DNA of 18,855 bases from Caryophanales bacterium UBA4682 (GCA_002404995.1 DHKY01000017.1:1-18855); one strand, 5' to 3'. Shown: positions 1 to 7,776, numbered from the stretch's first letter. A program made the numbers and translations. The notes: generated by a model from the letters alone, not told the origin.

Positions 1-2010
1 AGAAAGGCAGGGTATGAGAATGAGGCAAACATCAAAGATGGTGTGTTCTTCCTTCCATATCAAAAAGAGCTCACCCCTGAGGAAAGGGATAGGGCAAAAA
101 AGGGTATTGCTGATGGTTCTGTAAAGTCTCTAGGACAGCTTGGAAATGGGTTTGAAGAAACAAAAGAAAGGCCAAACTCGTCTACGAAATTCGCTCCTGA
201 GAAAAAAGAAATCGATTCCAAAGCAAAACGGGAACTTATTAAAACCTATACGCTAAAGGGAAAAGGAAAGACGATTGGCTATTCCATTCTTTTTGCATTG
301 CTTTCGGTTAGGCTCGTTTTGATACAAACATTTCTTGTCTTCGATAGTTCGAAGATTGTAGCAGATAACATCAGTGAACACCAACATACAATTGTTCTCT
401 CATCCTTCTATCAGAATATATCCACAGCAGAGGAAAGTAATCTGACCTACAAGCCAATATCCAAAGAAACAGAAGATGAAATCTTTTTCAAAGATAATGT
501 AATCCATTATCCAATTATCAACCACACAATCGTTTTTTGTTTAAACGCAGGTTCTTTTTCGCAGGATAGCGGTCAAAGACTAACAAGAGACACTTATATT
601 CTCAATTCCAACGGTTTCTATCCAGCGCAAACATTAGGAACTGCAATTGTAGACGATGACTATCTATCGAGACGCTTTGGAGATGAAAATGGAAATCTTA
701 CTATCCTAGCTGGAAGCTTAGATAATTGCAGAACAGGTTATGATCTAATTATTACTGACTTCCTTGCGGATGCTATTATCGATACCTTTTCTGGAACAAA
801 GTACTATAAATCCTACCAAGAGAGGATTGGTCCAAGGAAACAAGTGATGATAGGGATGGAGAACATTTCGGAACAGTACAATTCTCGGATTGGCTGCATT
901 ATAAAGACAGACTATAAAAACAGATACCATTCGGTTCTTGAAAAATATAAGGAAATAAGAAGCAAAAGTATTACAGGAAAAGATATAGAAAATTTCCAAA
1001 TGTCAGATGATTTCAGCAAGTATTTTAATGATTTGTCCTGTGGGGAACTGACACTTGATTTTTCTTTAAACCAAAACTTTTATAAGGATATCAAAGAAGA
1101 GAAAGGAAGGCTAAGCCAAGTTGTTCCTATAGGAGGTTTTTCTTTATCTCCAACAGAAAGACTAGAAGACAAAGCACACGATTTTAACTTGACAGACACC
1201 TTCCGGGTGAAAACCTCTGAGCAAGATAATGACATCAATCTTCTTGCATCAACAGCACAGACGCTTTCTTATTATTATCCTGACAGAAAGATTGTCGGAA
1301 AAGAAATCTACAGGTTAAAGACAGAGGGAAATAATGCCAATGGTAGCGTTCTGGGAGCAATTAAAAGGAAAGTCTCGGCAACTAATTCGAACAGAAGCTA
1401 TATAAGTCAAGGACTCGCCAAAAAGATTTTCGCATTGCAGACAAGGACAATTGGCTATCTTGTTCCGCATAATACCGCAGGATTCTCTGACTGTTTAAGC
1501 GAAGCAAATAGCCAAGGACTTCTTGTATGGGATAGAAATCTAAACGTCTATCGTTTGATTAGCAAAACGCTAAAATTGTTCACAAACCTCTTTAGTATTA
1601 TTGAATATACATTAGTAGTCATAAGGATTGTCCTTCTGATTATAGTCGGAAACGAAAACATCAAGAAAAACAAATACCAGATTGGTATTAGGAAATCCAT
1701 AGGAAGGAAGGATAAAGACATAAGAACCATATTTAGGGCCAAGAGTATTGTCTTTGAAGCTGGTTCCGTCATCCTAGCATTACTCTTGCTTCCTCTCTTT
1801 TTCCTACTTGCCAATAAACTATTAGTTCAGGCTTATTCTTCGTTCATGTCGATGTCAATTGAAAACAGGACTGTCTTCTATTTCCATCCATTTATCATTC
1901 TCTTCGATATTCTAGGAGTATGCCTTTTCTTCCTCGTTGTTGCCTTGATTCCATTCATTAAGCTAAAGAAAATCATGCCTGCAAAGATTGTGAACAACAA
2001 AGACGAATAA
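1..2010 (+). CDS. ABC transporter permease, FtsX/MacB type (5' partial)
   Basis: The reading frame is open from base 1, so the gene starts upstream of the window. The GTG at 43 is only an internal valine codon. Visible parts, numbered from base 43, are: a charged cytoplasmic stretch of about 78 residues, a first membrane helix near 79-100, a long non-membrane region of roughly 420 residues, and three hydrophobic helices in the last 130 residues. A segment between the last helices, with 'KYQIGIRKSIGRKDKDI', fits the coupling region of FtsX-like permeases, and the end 'LKKIMPAKIV' is typical of the family. One helix, a large extracellular domain and then three helices is the MacB/FtsX topology. 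The soluble N-terminal part may be a linker after a fused ABC ATPase domain lying outside the window; that is inference. The substrate is unknown. No clear terminator follows. Confidence 0.75.
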   Translation, partial: RKAGYENEANIKDGVFFLPYQKELTPEERDRAKKGIADGSVKSLGQLGNGFEETKERPNSSTKFAPEKKEIDSKAKRELIKTYTLKGKGKTIGYSILFALLSVRLVLIQTFLVFDSSKIVADNISEHQHTIVLSSFYQNISTAEESNLTYKPISKETEDEIFFKDNVIHYPIINHTIVFCLNAGSFSQDSGQRLTRDTYILNSNGFYPAQTLGTAIVDDDYLSRRFGDENGNLTILAGSLDNCRTGYDLIITDFLADAIIDTFSGTKYYKSYQERIGPRKQVMIGMENISEQYNSRIGCIIKTDYKNRYHSVLEKYKEIRSKSITGKDIENFQMSDDFSKYFNDLSCGELTLDFSLNQNFYKDIKEEKGRLSQVVPIGGFSLSPTERLEDKAHDFNLTDTFRVKTSEQDNDINLLASTAQTLSYYYPDRKIVGKEIYRLKTEGNNANGSVLGAIKRKVSATNSNRSYISQGLAKKIFALQTRTIGYLVPHNTAGFSDCLSEANSQGLLVWDRNLNVYRLISKTLKLFTNLFSIIEYTLVVIRIVLLIIVGNENIKKNKYQIGIRKSIGRKDKDIRTIFRAKSIVFEAGSVILALLLLPLFFLLANKLLVQAYSSFMSMSIENRTVFYFHPFIILFDILGVCLFFLVVALIPFIKLKKIMPAKIVNNKDE

Positions 2011-2052
2011 TATCAGAACACACAACCATAAAGGCTCTTTCCATTCCTAGAA

Positions 2053-2061
2053 TGTTATAAT
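2053..2061 (+). promoter_or_regulatory. Extended -10 promoter of trpS
   Basis: TGTTATAAT is a perfect extended -10 element (TGn plus TATAAT). No good -35 hexamer lies 16-18 bases upstream, as is common for extended -10 promoters. Transcription would start near 2068, giving a leader of under 40 bases before trpS. Confidence 0.55.
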
Positions 2062-2104
2062 TAAGAAAGAATCAGCCATCATAATAGATAAGGATACAAT
2101 CACC

Positions 2105-3259
2105 ATGGAAGAAACACAGAAACAGAAACGCGTCATGCTCACAAGGGACCGTCCGACCGGAAGACTCCATATCGGACATTATGTCGGTTCCTTACGAGAA
2201 CGTGTCCGATTACAGAACGAAGGAAACTTCGATGAAAGGTATGTTGGAATCGCCGACACACAAGCACTGACCGACAACTCCGGAACTCCGCAAAAAGTCC
2301 GCGATAATGTCATTGAAGTCGCCTTAGACTATCTGTCCGTTGGAATCGATCCTTCCAAGGTCAGCATCTTCGTACAGTCTCAGATTCCAGAACTCTTCGA
2401 ACTTACCTGCTACTATCTTGACCTAGTCACCCTTTCCAGACTACAGAGAAACCCTACAGTAAAAACCGAAATAGCTCTTCGTAAGTTCGGAGAGTCCATT
2501 CCTGCTGGTTTCTTATGCTACCCAGTCTCTCAAGCCGCTGATATCACCGCTTTCAAAGGAACAGATATCCCAGTCGGCGAAGACCAGGAGCCAAGGATCG
2601 AACAGGCAAACGAAATCGTCCATAAGTTCAATTCTCTATACGGAGACGTTCTCGTCCCTTGCAAAATTGTCCTCTCCGAGAATCAGGTTTCGCGCCGTCT
2701 TCCCGGAACCGACGGAAAAGCAAAGAGGTCGAAATCCTTAGGAAACTGCATTTATCTCAGCGACGATGAAAAGACAGTCAATAAACAGGTCTCGACAAGG
2801 TTCACGGATCCGACCCATCTGAAAATCACAGATCCAGGTCATACCGAAGGTAACCCTGTCTTCATCTATCTTGATGCCTTCGCAACCGATGAACACTTTG
2901 CAAAGTTCTATCCTGAGTTCCATAACAGGAAAGAACTGAAAGCCGCTTACGAAAAAGGCGGTCTTGGTGATGTGCCAGTCAAGAATTTCTTAGCCAAGGT
3001 CCTGAATGACACTTTGGCTCCTTTCCGTGAAAAGCGCAAGTACTATGAGGCCAATATTCCTCTTGTCTACCAGATTCTCGAAGAAGGAACCGCACGGGCT
3101 AGAGAAAAAGCAAGACAGACCGTCTTGGAAGTCGAGCGGGCTATCGGAGTCAACTACTTCGCCAATAAGAAGCTGATTGAGAAACAAGCGAAAGCCTATA
3201 AAAAGAAGCTCGACCAAGAGGCTGCACTTCAGGCATATCTTGCAAAGCAGAAGAAGTAA
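2105..3259 (+). CDS. trpS: Tryptophan--tRNA ligase
   Basis: Class I aminoacyl-tRNA synthetase that charges tRNA-Trp in the cytoplasm. The N-terminus has the TrpRS signature 'DRPTGRLHIGHYVGSL' with the HIGH element. The middle has 'NPTVKTEI', 'PVSQAADITAF' and 'VGEDQEP', which form the tryptophan and ATP pocket. The second class I loop reads 'GTDGKAKRSKSLGN', so the usual KMSKS motif is KRSKS here (Arg208 replaces Met). It is followed by 'TDPTHLKITDPG', typical of the Lactobacillales-like TrpRS branch. At 384 residues it is longer than the 330-residue Bacillus-type enzyme, mostly through a charged lysine-rich C-terminal extension. The ATG at 2105 is preceded by a weak purine-rich site (AAGGA near 2090). 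It is monocistronic, with its own promoter and a downstream terminator. The short leader leaves no room for a T-box. Confidence 0.96.
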   Translation: MEETQKQKRVMLTRDRPTGRLHIGHYVGSLRERVRLQNEGNFDERYVGIADTQALTDNSGTPQKVRDNVIEVALDYLSVGIDPSKVSIFVQSQIPELFELTCYYLDLVTLSRLQRNPTVKTEIALRKFGESIPAGFLCYPVSQAADITAFKGTDIPVGEDQEPRIEQANEIVHKFNSLYGDVLVPCKIVLSENQVSRRLPGTDGKAKRSKSLGNCIYLSDDEKTVNKQVSTRFTDPTHLKITDPGHTEGNPVFIYLDAFATDEHFAKFYPEFHNRKELKAAYEKGGLGDVPVKNFLAKVLNDTLAPFREKRKYYEANIPLVYQILEEGTARAREKARQTVLEVERAIGVNYFANKKLIEKQAKAYKKKLDQEAALQAYLAKQKK

Positions 3260-3291
3260 GCTTCGTTTCAAGGAATAAATTGCTACAACTG

Positions 3292-3323
3292 AAAAAGCAG
3301 CCTTAACGGCTGCTTTTTTTCTT
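3292..3323. terminator. Bidirectional intrinsic terminator between trpS and the lipoprotein gene
   Basis: GCAGCC (3297-3302) pairs with GGCTGC (3308-3313) around a TTAAC loop. The stem is extended by A-T pairs from five A's upstream and is followed by seven T's at 3314-3320. On the minus strand the same hairpin is followed by five T's, so it can also end the convergent lipoprotein transcript, whose stop codon is only a few bases away. Confidence 0.9.
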
Positions 3324-3329
3324 TATCGA

Positions 3330-4469
3330 TTAGTTGAGTCCAGGAATTCCAATACCTGGGAAGTCACCATCATCCGAGAATTCGATTTCTTTATAGTTTG
3401 CTTTATCGCTATCGCTGACACCATGAAGGACAACATCTTTTCCACGGGTGAATTCAATCTTGTAGGAAGTCTTCTGTTCTAGGCTTCCCTTGATATTCGT
3501 GTTAGCATCGAGATTCGTTCCGGTATCAAGGTTCACCTTATAGTTCCTGACAGAAGCAATCGACTGAATTCCTTTCTTGGAGTTGAAGATAGCAGCAAAG
3601 GAAAGTTCTGTGCTGTCATCAAAGGAAATCCTCTTCCTTGCTTCGTCAATATCGGCTTCTGTGATATTGATTTTGTCTCCTTCGGAATTGGCTTCGTCTA
3701 CAACGTTCCTGATGATTTTCTTGATGTAGGAATTCCTCTCTGAACCGGTATAGGAATACGAATAGGAATAGACATCATTGCCATGGCTCTTGAATACGCC
3801 TTTGTCTGCGCCATTGACTAAGAACTCTTCAAACTCGGAGTAGTCGATTCCATCCGAATCTTCAACGGAGATAAGCGGCCTATCATCATCCGTAATCTTG
3901 TTCTGATTCACCATTTTGTATTTGCCAGGATCAAGAACAGAGGAAGAGAACAAAGGTCCAAGGACCTTTCCTAAGTTGGAGTTCGAAAGATCAAAATAAT
4001 AGTTGTCATTGTCGAAATACCTGCTGGCATCTAAATTGATATCATCCTTAGAAGAAACATTCGTAGCTAAACCAGACCTGGTAACTTCATAGGACAGCTT
4101 TCCGTTTCCACGTGCATAGAACTCAAGATCTTCTGCTTTCGTTCCGGTTAGTCCCTTAGTGGCGACTTCTAGCCCAAAGTCCGAGGCATTCACACTGAAT
4201 TTAGCACCAGTTGCCTGCCCGTAAGAAGTCACACTGATATCTCCGCTGATTCCGAAATTGACATCTTTGACCGCAATTCCGATAGCATCGCTATCCGCAT
4301 CTTCTTTCTGCTCAGCATCGACAGAATAGGCCTTCTTCAACTGGGCTTTTCCTTCCTCAGCAGAAATTTCAGTCCCTTTGTTCGGAAGCTTAGTAATACT
4401 CTTATTGCAGCCGGTCAGAAGAAGAGGCAGCATAGTCAGAAAGAACAGATTCTTTTTTGTTTTATTCAT
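3330..4469 (-). CDS. Hypothetical secreted lipoprotein
   Basis: 379 residues. The start is a lysine-rich n-region, a hydrophobic stretch and a lipobox L-T-G-C with Cys21 as the predicted lipidation site, so the product should be exported by Sec, lipidated and anchored to the outer face of the membrane. The mature part is polar and acidic, with many alternating beta-prone stretches (for example residues 70-110) and no recognisable catalytic motif. The ATG at 4469 is preceded on the minus strand by AAGGAG ten bases upstream, and by a TATAAT box. It lies just downstream of the ATPase gene on the same strand but appears to have its own promoter. I do not recognise the family. A beta-rich LolA/LppX-like lipid-binding fold is one speculation; the lipoprotein call itself is secure. 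Confidence 0.8.
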   Translation of the reverse strand: MNKTKKNLFFLTMLPLLLTGCNKSITKLPNKGTEISAEEGKAQLKKAYSVDAEQKEDADSDAIGIAVKDVNFGISGDISVTSYGQATGAKFSVNASDFGLEVATKGLTGTKAEDLEFYARGNGKLSYEVTRSGLATNVSSKDDINLDASRYFDNDNYYFDLSNSNLGKVLGPLFSSSVLDPGKYKMVNQNKITDDDRPLISVEDSDGIDYSEFEEFLVNGADKGVFKSHGNDVYSYSYSYTGSERNSYIKKIIRNVVDEANSEGDKINITEADIDEARKRISFDDSTELSFAAIFNSKKGIQSIASVRNYKVNLDTGTNLDANTNIKGSLEQKTSYKIEFTRGKDVVLHGVSDSDKANYKEIEFSDDGDFPGIGIPGLN

Positions 4470-4491
4470 AATCTAATGTCTCCTTGCCACC

Positions 4492-4497
4492 ATTATA
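4492..4497 (-). promoter_or_regulatory. -10 box of the lipoprotein gene
   Basis: On the minus strand TATAAT stands about 22 bases before the ATG at 4469, followed by an AAGGAG ribosome site. The -35 position (TTAATT, 17-base spacer) is weak. A tandem 7-mer (GACAAAT twice, plus strand 4501-4514) lies in the promoter spacer. The promoter occupies most of the 57 bases between the ATPase stop and the lipoprotein start. Confidence 0.5.
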
Positions 4498-4526
4498 TAC
4501 GACAAATGACAAATAATTAATTGTTT

Positions 4527-5777
4527 TTATTCGATAAATTCAATTGGTACAGTATAAACGTTTTCATTAATCGGTCTGATTTTATCTGCGCAATCCAAGA
4601 TAATACCCGTCTGAATCGGAAGATGATATTTTTCAAGAACATTAAAGTTCTTATTCGGCTTCGTTGGATTGATTCCTTGTTTGATTTCAATCGGATAAAT
4701 AGCCTGATTCTTGAAGTAAATAACATCCACTTTCTTTTGGTCAATGTCTCGGTAATAATACAGAACAGAACGGTAGTCCAACCCATGGAACCTTAGGCTC
4801 TTGATCCTTTCCGAAACGACAAAAGTCTCGAAGAATGCACCAGACATAGCACATCGACTAAGCATCTCTGCATCTGGCCAGCGGCAAAGATAACTAGCCA
4901 ATCCGGTATCCATGAAATAGAGTTTTGGGGACTTGATAATTCGATTGGATGCATTTTTCCTAAATGGCTGAAGAAAAGCGATAATTCCGGATGTCTGCAG
5001 AATTGAGAGCCAGCGCTTTACTGTTCTAGTGTTGATTCCAATAGCAGAAGCGATTTCATCGTATTTGATTTCCTGGCCTGTCCGCAAAGCAATAAAAGAA
5101 AGAAAATTTAGAAAATCTGTTTCGTTTCCTACAGAAATCAGTGGGCGGATATCTCTTTCAAGGTACGTGGAAACATAGGAGCGGAAGTACTCATCCCGTT
5201 GGATTCCTTCCGAAACAATGCCTGGCATCCCTCCATTGAAAATTTTCTGGAAAATCTCAAGCATAGAATAATGCTTACGTCCGAACTGTTCTTTTTTCTT
5301 CAACTCATTCCTGTCTGGATCAAAAGGAACACCGACACTTCCCTCTTGCTCTGCAAGAGAAAAAGAGTTCATTTCAAGTACACCTACTCTGCCCGCTAAA
5401 GATTCCGATATCCCTTGCTGCAATTCGAATTGATTCGAACCTGTTAAAACATACATCAGCTGACTAGGCTGATTGTTTTCCCTCCACTTCCGTCTCCTTT
5501 CATCGATTTTCCTTTTGATAACACTCAATAAAACAGGAGCCCGTTGGATTTCATCAATAATCAAAGGGCAGGAATAATTATCCAAAAACAGTTTTGGATT
5601 ATTCACCGCCAATGCCAAGTCATCTGGATCATCTAAAGTAACTGATTTGATTTTGTCCTTAAAAACATGGTTCACAACAGTAGATTTTCCACATTGCCGA
5701 GGCCCATAAACAACAATAGCAGGGAATTCTTTCGATAATTTTTCAATAGCAGTTTCAATAGTTCTCTTAAAATACAT
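4527..5777 (-). CDS. AAA_14/DUF4143 family ATP-binding protein
   Basis: 416 residues. The N-terminal AAA-type domain has a Walker A 'YGPRQCGKST' at residues 24-33, an acidic strand 'TLDDPD' near 47-52, a Walker B 'LIIDEIQRAP' at 72-81, and the family signature 'LTGSNQF...ESLAGR' (sensor region). The C-terminal DUF4143 half contains a winged-helix-like segment ('YDEIASAIGINTRTVKRWL') and near the end 'VDVIYF...YPIEIKQG'. The latter resembles the D...E-x-K arrangement of the PD-(D/E)XK nuclease fold; I recall DUF4143 being placed in that clan. The function of this widespread, patchily distributed family is unsettled, and an accessory or selfish-type role is often suspected. The ATG at 5777 follows GGAG with six bases between. 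Two palindromic repeats flank its promoter. No frameshift or lost motif is seen, so the gene looks intact. Confidence 0.88.
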   Translation of the reverse strand: MYFKRTIETAIEKLSKEFPAIVVYGPRQCGKSTVVNHVFKDKIKSVTLDDPDDLALAVNNPKLFLDNYSCPLIIDEIQRAPVLLSVIKRKIDERRRKWRENNQPSQLMYVLTGSNQFELQQGISESLAGRVGVLEMNSFSLAEQEGSVGVPFDPDRNELKKKEQFGRKHYSMLEIFQKIFNGGMPGIVSEGIQRDEYFRSYVSTYLERDIRPLISVGNETDFLNFLSFIALRTGQEIKYDEIASAIGINTRTVKRWLSILQTSGIIAFLQPFRKNASNRIIKSPKLYFMDTGLASYLCRWPDAEMLSRCAMSGAFFETFVVSERIKSLRFHGLDYRSVLYYYRDIDQKKVDVIYFKNQAIYPIEIKQGINPTKPNKNFNVLEKYHLPIQTGIILDCADKIRPINENVYTVPIEFIE

Positions 5778-5786
5778 GCTTTTCTC

Positions 5787-5821
5787 CGATGAATTTGGTA
5801 GTCGACTACACTTTTCGTCGC
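5787..5821. repeat. Palindrome-bearing 35-bp repeat, copy 1 (promoter-downstream)
   Basis: Matches 5861-5895 at 33 of 35 bases. Its core is the perfect 12-bp palindrome GTAGTCGACTAC (5798-5809). Outer arms CGATGAA and TTCGTCG are complementary at 6 of 7 positions, so the whole unit is a nested dyad. It covers the predicted transcription start of the ATPase gene and runs to the first base of its GGAG ribosome site. It could act as a DNA operator or, once transcribed, as a hairpin next to the ribosome site. Confidence 0.9.
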
Positions 5822-5823
5822 TT

Positions 5824-5851
5824 ATTATATATCAACAAACTATAATTTCAA
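5824..5851 (-). promoter_or_regulatory. Promoter of the AAA_14/DUF4143 gene, between the twin repeats
   Basis: On the minus strand TTGAAA (5851-5846) and TATAAT (5829-5824) are separated by 16 bases. Both hexamers lie wholly inside the 39-base gap between the repeats at 5787-5821 and 5861-5895. Transcription would start near 5817, inside repeat copy 1, giving a leader of about 40 bases. Confidence 0.65.
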
Positions 5852-5860
5852 ATATTATTT

Positions 5861-5895
5861 CGATTAATTTGGTAGTCGACTACACTTTTCATCGC
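5861..5895. repeat. Palindrome-bearing 35-bp repeat, copy 2 (promoter-upstream)
   Basis: Second copy, with palindrome GTAGTCGACTAC at 5872-5883. It differs from copy 1 at two positions, both in the outer arms (CGATTAA and TTCATCG, again complementary at 6 of 7). Centre-to-centre distance is 74 bp. It lies immediately upstream of the ATPase -35 box. Identity to copy 1 stops sharply at both ends. Confidence 0.9.
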
Positions 5896-5951
5896 ACTTT
5901 TTTCTTTTTCTCTTAATTCTAACCTGTTCTCTATTTTTCGATATTGTTTGG

Positions 5952-5980
5952 TTGCAGAAACAAAAGAAATAGCTTAAAAT
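5952..5980 (+). promoter_or_regulatory. Possible promoter of the SRP RNA gene
   Basis: TTGCAG (5952-5957) and TAAAAT (5975-5980) are 17 bases apart, just ahead of the RNA. The -10 is only a few bases from the expected RNA 5' end at about 5984, so the exact start is uncertain. Confidence 0.4.
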
Positions 5981-5983
5981 AAT

Positions 5984-6064
<81 letters not shown>

Positions 6065-6076
6065 TTTTTTCTTGCC

Positions 6077-6562
6077 ATGGATAAACAGGAACTAAAGGAA
6101 ATCATAGATACTCTTTATCAGGAATGCCTGATTGCAGAAAAGGAACAGGAAGTTCCTGTTTCTGCCTGCCTTGTTTTAGAAAACGGAAAAAGAATCTATA
6201 CCCACAATCACTGCCTTGCTAAAAAGAATCCGTTTCTTCATGCTGAGGTATTAGCTCTAGAAGAAGGATTTACGGAAACAAATAGTGTCTATCTCCAAAA
6301 CGCTACTCTGATCGTTACCCTAGAGCCTTGTCTTAGGTGCATGGGTGCCATCATCAAGGCAGGGATTTCCCATCTTTATTACAGGAGCGATGACAAGGAA
6401 AAAGGTGCTCTTAGCTACTATCATATCTTTACAGATAGCTCTAGGAGGATCAATCGAATCCAAGAGAATCGCTTTTCTGCTCTTCTTTCCTCTTTTTTCA
6501 GCACAAAACGGAAAAAAGAGTCAGAATATGATAAAATCAACAAGTCAGATGAAACATTATAA
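6077..6562 (+). CDS. tadA: tRNA-specific adenosine deaminase (TadA-like)
   Basis: Predicted zinc-dependent deaminase converting adenosine 34 of tRNA-Arg(ACG) to inosine. The cytidine-deaminase-fold motifs are present: 'FLHAEVLAL' (zinc ligand His and catalytic Glu) and 'TLEPCLRCMGAIIKAGI' (the PCxxC zinc ligands), preceded by 'VPVSACLV' and followed by 'KGALSYYHI'. It is 161 residues from the ATG at 6077, the usual length. The frame stays open back to a GTG at 6053, but that lies within the SRP RNA and has no ribosome site, so 6077 is preferred. No convincing ribosome site precedes 6077 either, since the six T's of the SRP terminator occupy that place; GGTGG at 6059-6063 is the nearest. The 'HNHCLAKKNPFLHAE' region is somewhat divergent, so another small nucleoside deaminase is possible but less likely. 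Confidence 0.85.
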   Translation: MDKQELKEIIDTLYQECLIAEKEQEVPVSACLVLENGKRIYTHNHCLAKKNPFLHAEVLALEEGFTETNSVYLQNATLIVTLEPCLRCMGAIIKAGISHLYYRSDDKEKGALSYYHIFTDSSRRINRIQENRFSALLSSFFSTKRKKESEYDKINKSDETL

Positions 6563-6669
6563 TTATCTTTTCGATTCATCGTTTCTCCTTTGTTTCCTGT
6601 AGCGGAGATAGTTTTTCTATTTTCGTATTTAAAAACAAAACCACTTATAACTAAAGGAGAACATTAATT

Positions 6670-7776
6670 ATGGCAGTAGATTACAGGTTAGAACGTTTAA
6701 AAGCCAGGAAACAGCGTCTTACGGATATTGATGCACTGTTATCCGAGGGCACATTAGATATCCAGACAAGGACAAAGCTCAATAAAGAACGCGCTACTTT
6801 AGATGAGCCGGTCCAAAGGTATGATGAGCTATCCAACAGGAGGAGGAACCAAGAACAGTCCTTAGAAAGGATGAAGGATTCCGATCCCGAAATCCAGGCT
6901 CTTGGAAAAGAAGAATACAGCTCCCTGACAAGCGATATCGAGAAAAAGCGGGAAGAGCTTAAGATTGCCCTTCTTCCGAAAGATGAAAATGATGATAAGA
7001 ACATCATCAGGGAAATCCGTGGTGCCGCCGGAGGAGACGAAGCCAACATCTTCGCAGGCGACCTCTTCCGTAGGTATTCTCACTACGCTGCCTTCAAGGG
7101 ATGGAAGATTGAAATCCTCGATTCCGATCCGACTCCGCTTGGCGGATTCTCTTTGATTTCCTTCCGTATCAAGGGTAAAGGTGCTTATGCAAAGCTAAAG
7201 TTCGAAAGCGGTGCCCACCGCGTCCAGCGTGTTCCGGTCACGGAAGCAAACGGACGTATCCAGACTTCTACCGCGACTGTCCTCGTCAGGCCGGAATTAG
7301 AGCACACAACGATCAAAATCAATCCAGCTGATTTGAAGATTGATACTTATCACTCCTCCGGTGCCGGCGGACAGAACGTCAACAAAACTGAGTCGGCAGT
7401 CCGTATCACCCATATTCCGACCGGAGTTGTCGTTTCCTGTCAGATTGAGCGTGATCAGCTTGCTAATAAGGAAACCTGTAGGATCATGCTTCAGACGAAG
7501 CTTCAGGCAAGGCATGATGCTGAAGTCGAAGCAAAGGTCGGCGGTGAACGCCGGTTGAAAGTCGGAACCGGTGAACGAAGCGAACGTATCCGTACTTATA
7601 ACTATCCGCAGAACCGTGTCACCGACCATCGTATCGGATGGACCAGCCTGAATCTTCCAAAGGTCAGGGATGGTGACTTAGAGGAACTCCTAGTTGCTCT
7701 GAACGAAGCCAACCAGAAGGATAGGCTTGAAGAAGAGACCAAGAAACTCCAAGAGGAGAGGGAACAGAAGAAGTAA
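6670..7776 (+). CDS. prfA: Peptide chain release factor 1
   Basis: Recognises UAA and UAG in the ribosomal A site and triggers hydrolysis of peptidyl-tRNA. The sequence shows 'GAAGGDEANIFAGDLFRRY', the codon-recognition region 'GAHRVQRVPVTEANGRIQTS' with the P-x-T tripeptide of RF1 (RF2 would have SPF), and the catalytic GGQ at residues 233-235 in 'SSGAGGQNVNKTESAVR'. It also has 'GTGERSERIRTYNYPQNRVTDHRI'. Length 368 is slightly above the usual 355-360, with an acidic/lysine-rich coiled-coil-like tail. The ATG at 6670 has AAAGGAGA about nine bases upstream, and a TATAAC -10 candidate at 6646-6651 may start a prfA-prmC transcript. prmC begins two bases after the stop, so the release factor and its methyltransferase are cotranscribed. 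Confidence 0.98.
   Translation: MAVDYRLERLKARKQRLTDIDALLSEGTLDIQTRTKLNKERATLDEPVQRYDELSNRRRNQEQSLERMKDSDPEIQALGKEEYSSLTSDIEKKREELKIALLPKDENDDKNIIREIRGAAGGDEANIFAGDLFRRYSHYAAFKGWKIEILDSDPTPLGGFSLISFRIKGKGAYAKLKFESGAHRVQRVPVTEANGRIQTSTATVLVRPELEHTTIKINPADLKIDTYHSSGAGGQNVNKTESAVRITHIPTGVVVSCQIERDQLANKETCRIMLQTKLQARHDAEVEAKVGGERRLKVGTGERSERIRTYNYPQNRVTDHRIGWTSLNLPKVRDGDLEELLVALNEANQKDRLEEETKKLQEEREQKK

Noticed and set aside
2011..2104. T-box or other tRNA-sensing leader for trpS.
   Set aside because: Only 94 bases separate the genes, a -10 box lies in the middle, and there is no terminator hairpin or T-box consensus.
5787..5895. Two 35-bp repeats around a 39-bp spacer resemble a minimal CRISPR array.
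   Set aside because: There are only two copies, no cas genes are present, the repeats are fully palindromic at the centre, and the spacer is AT-rich and contains a recognisable promoter.
5787..5895. The same repeats as ends or target duplications of a mobile element.
   Set aside because: Only 39 bases lie between them, no transposase is present, and identity stops sharply with the copies in direct orientation around a promoter.
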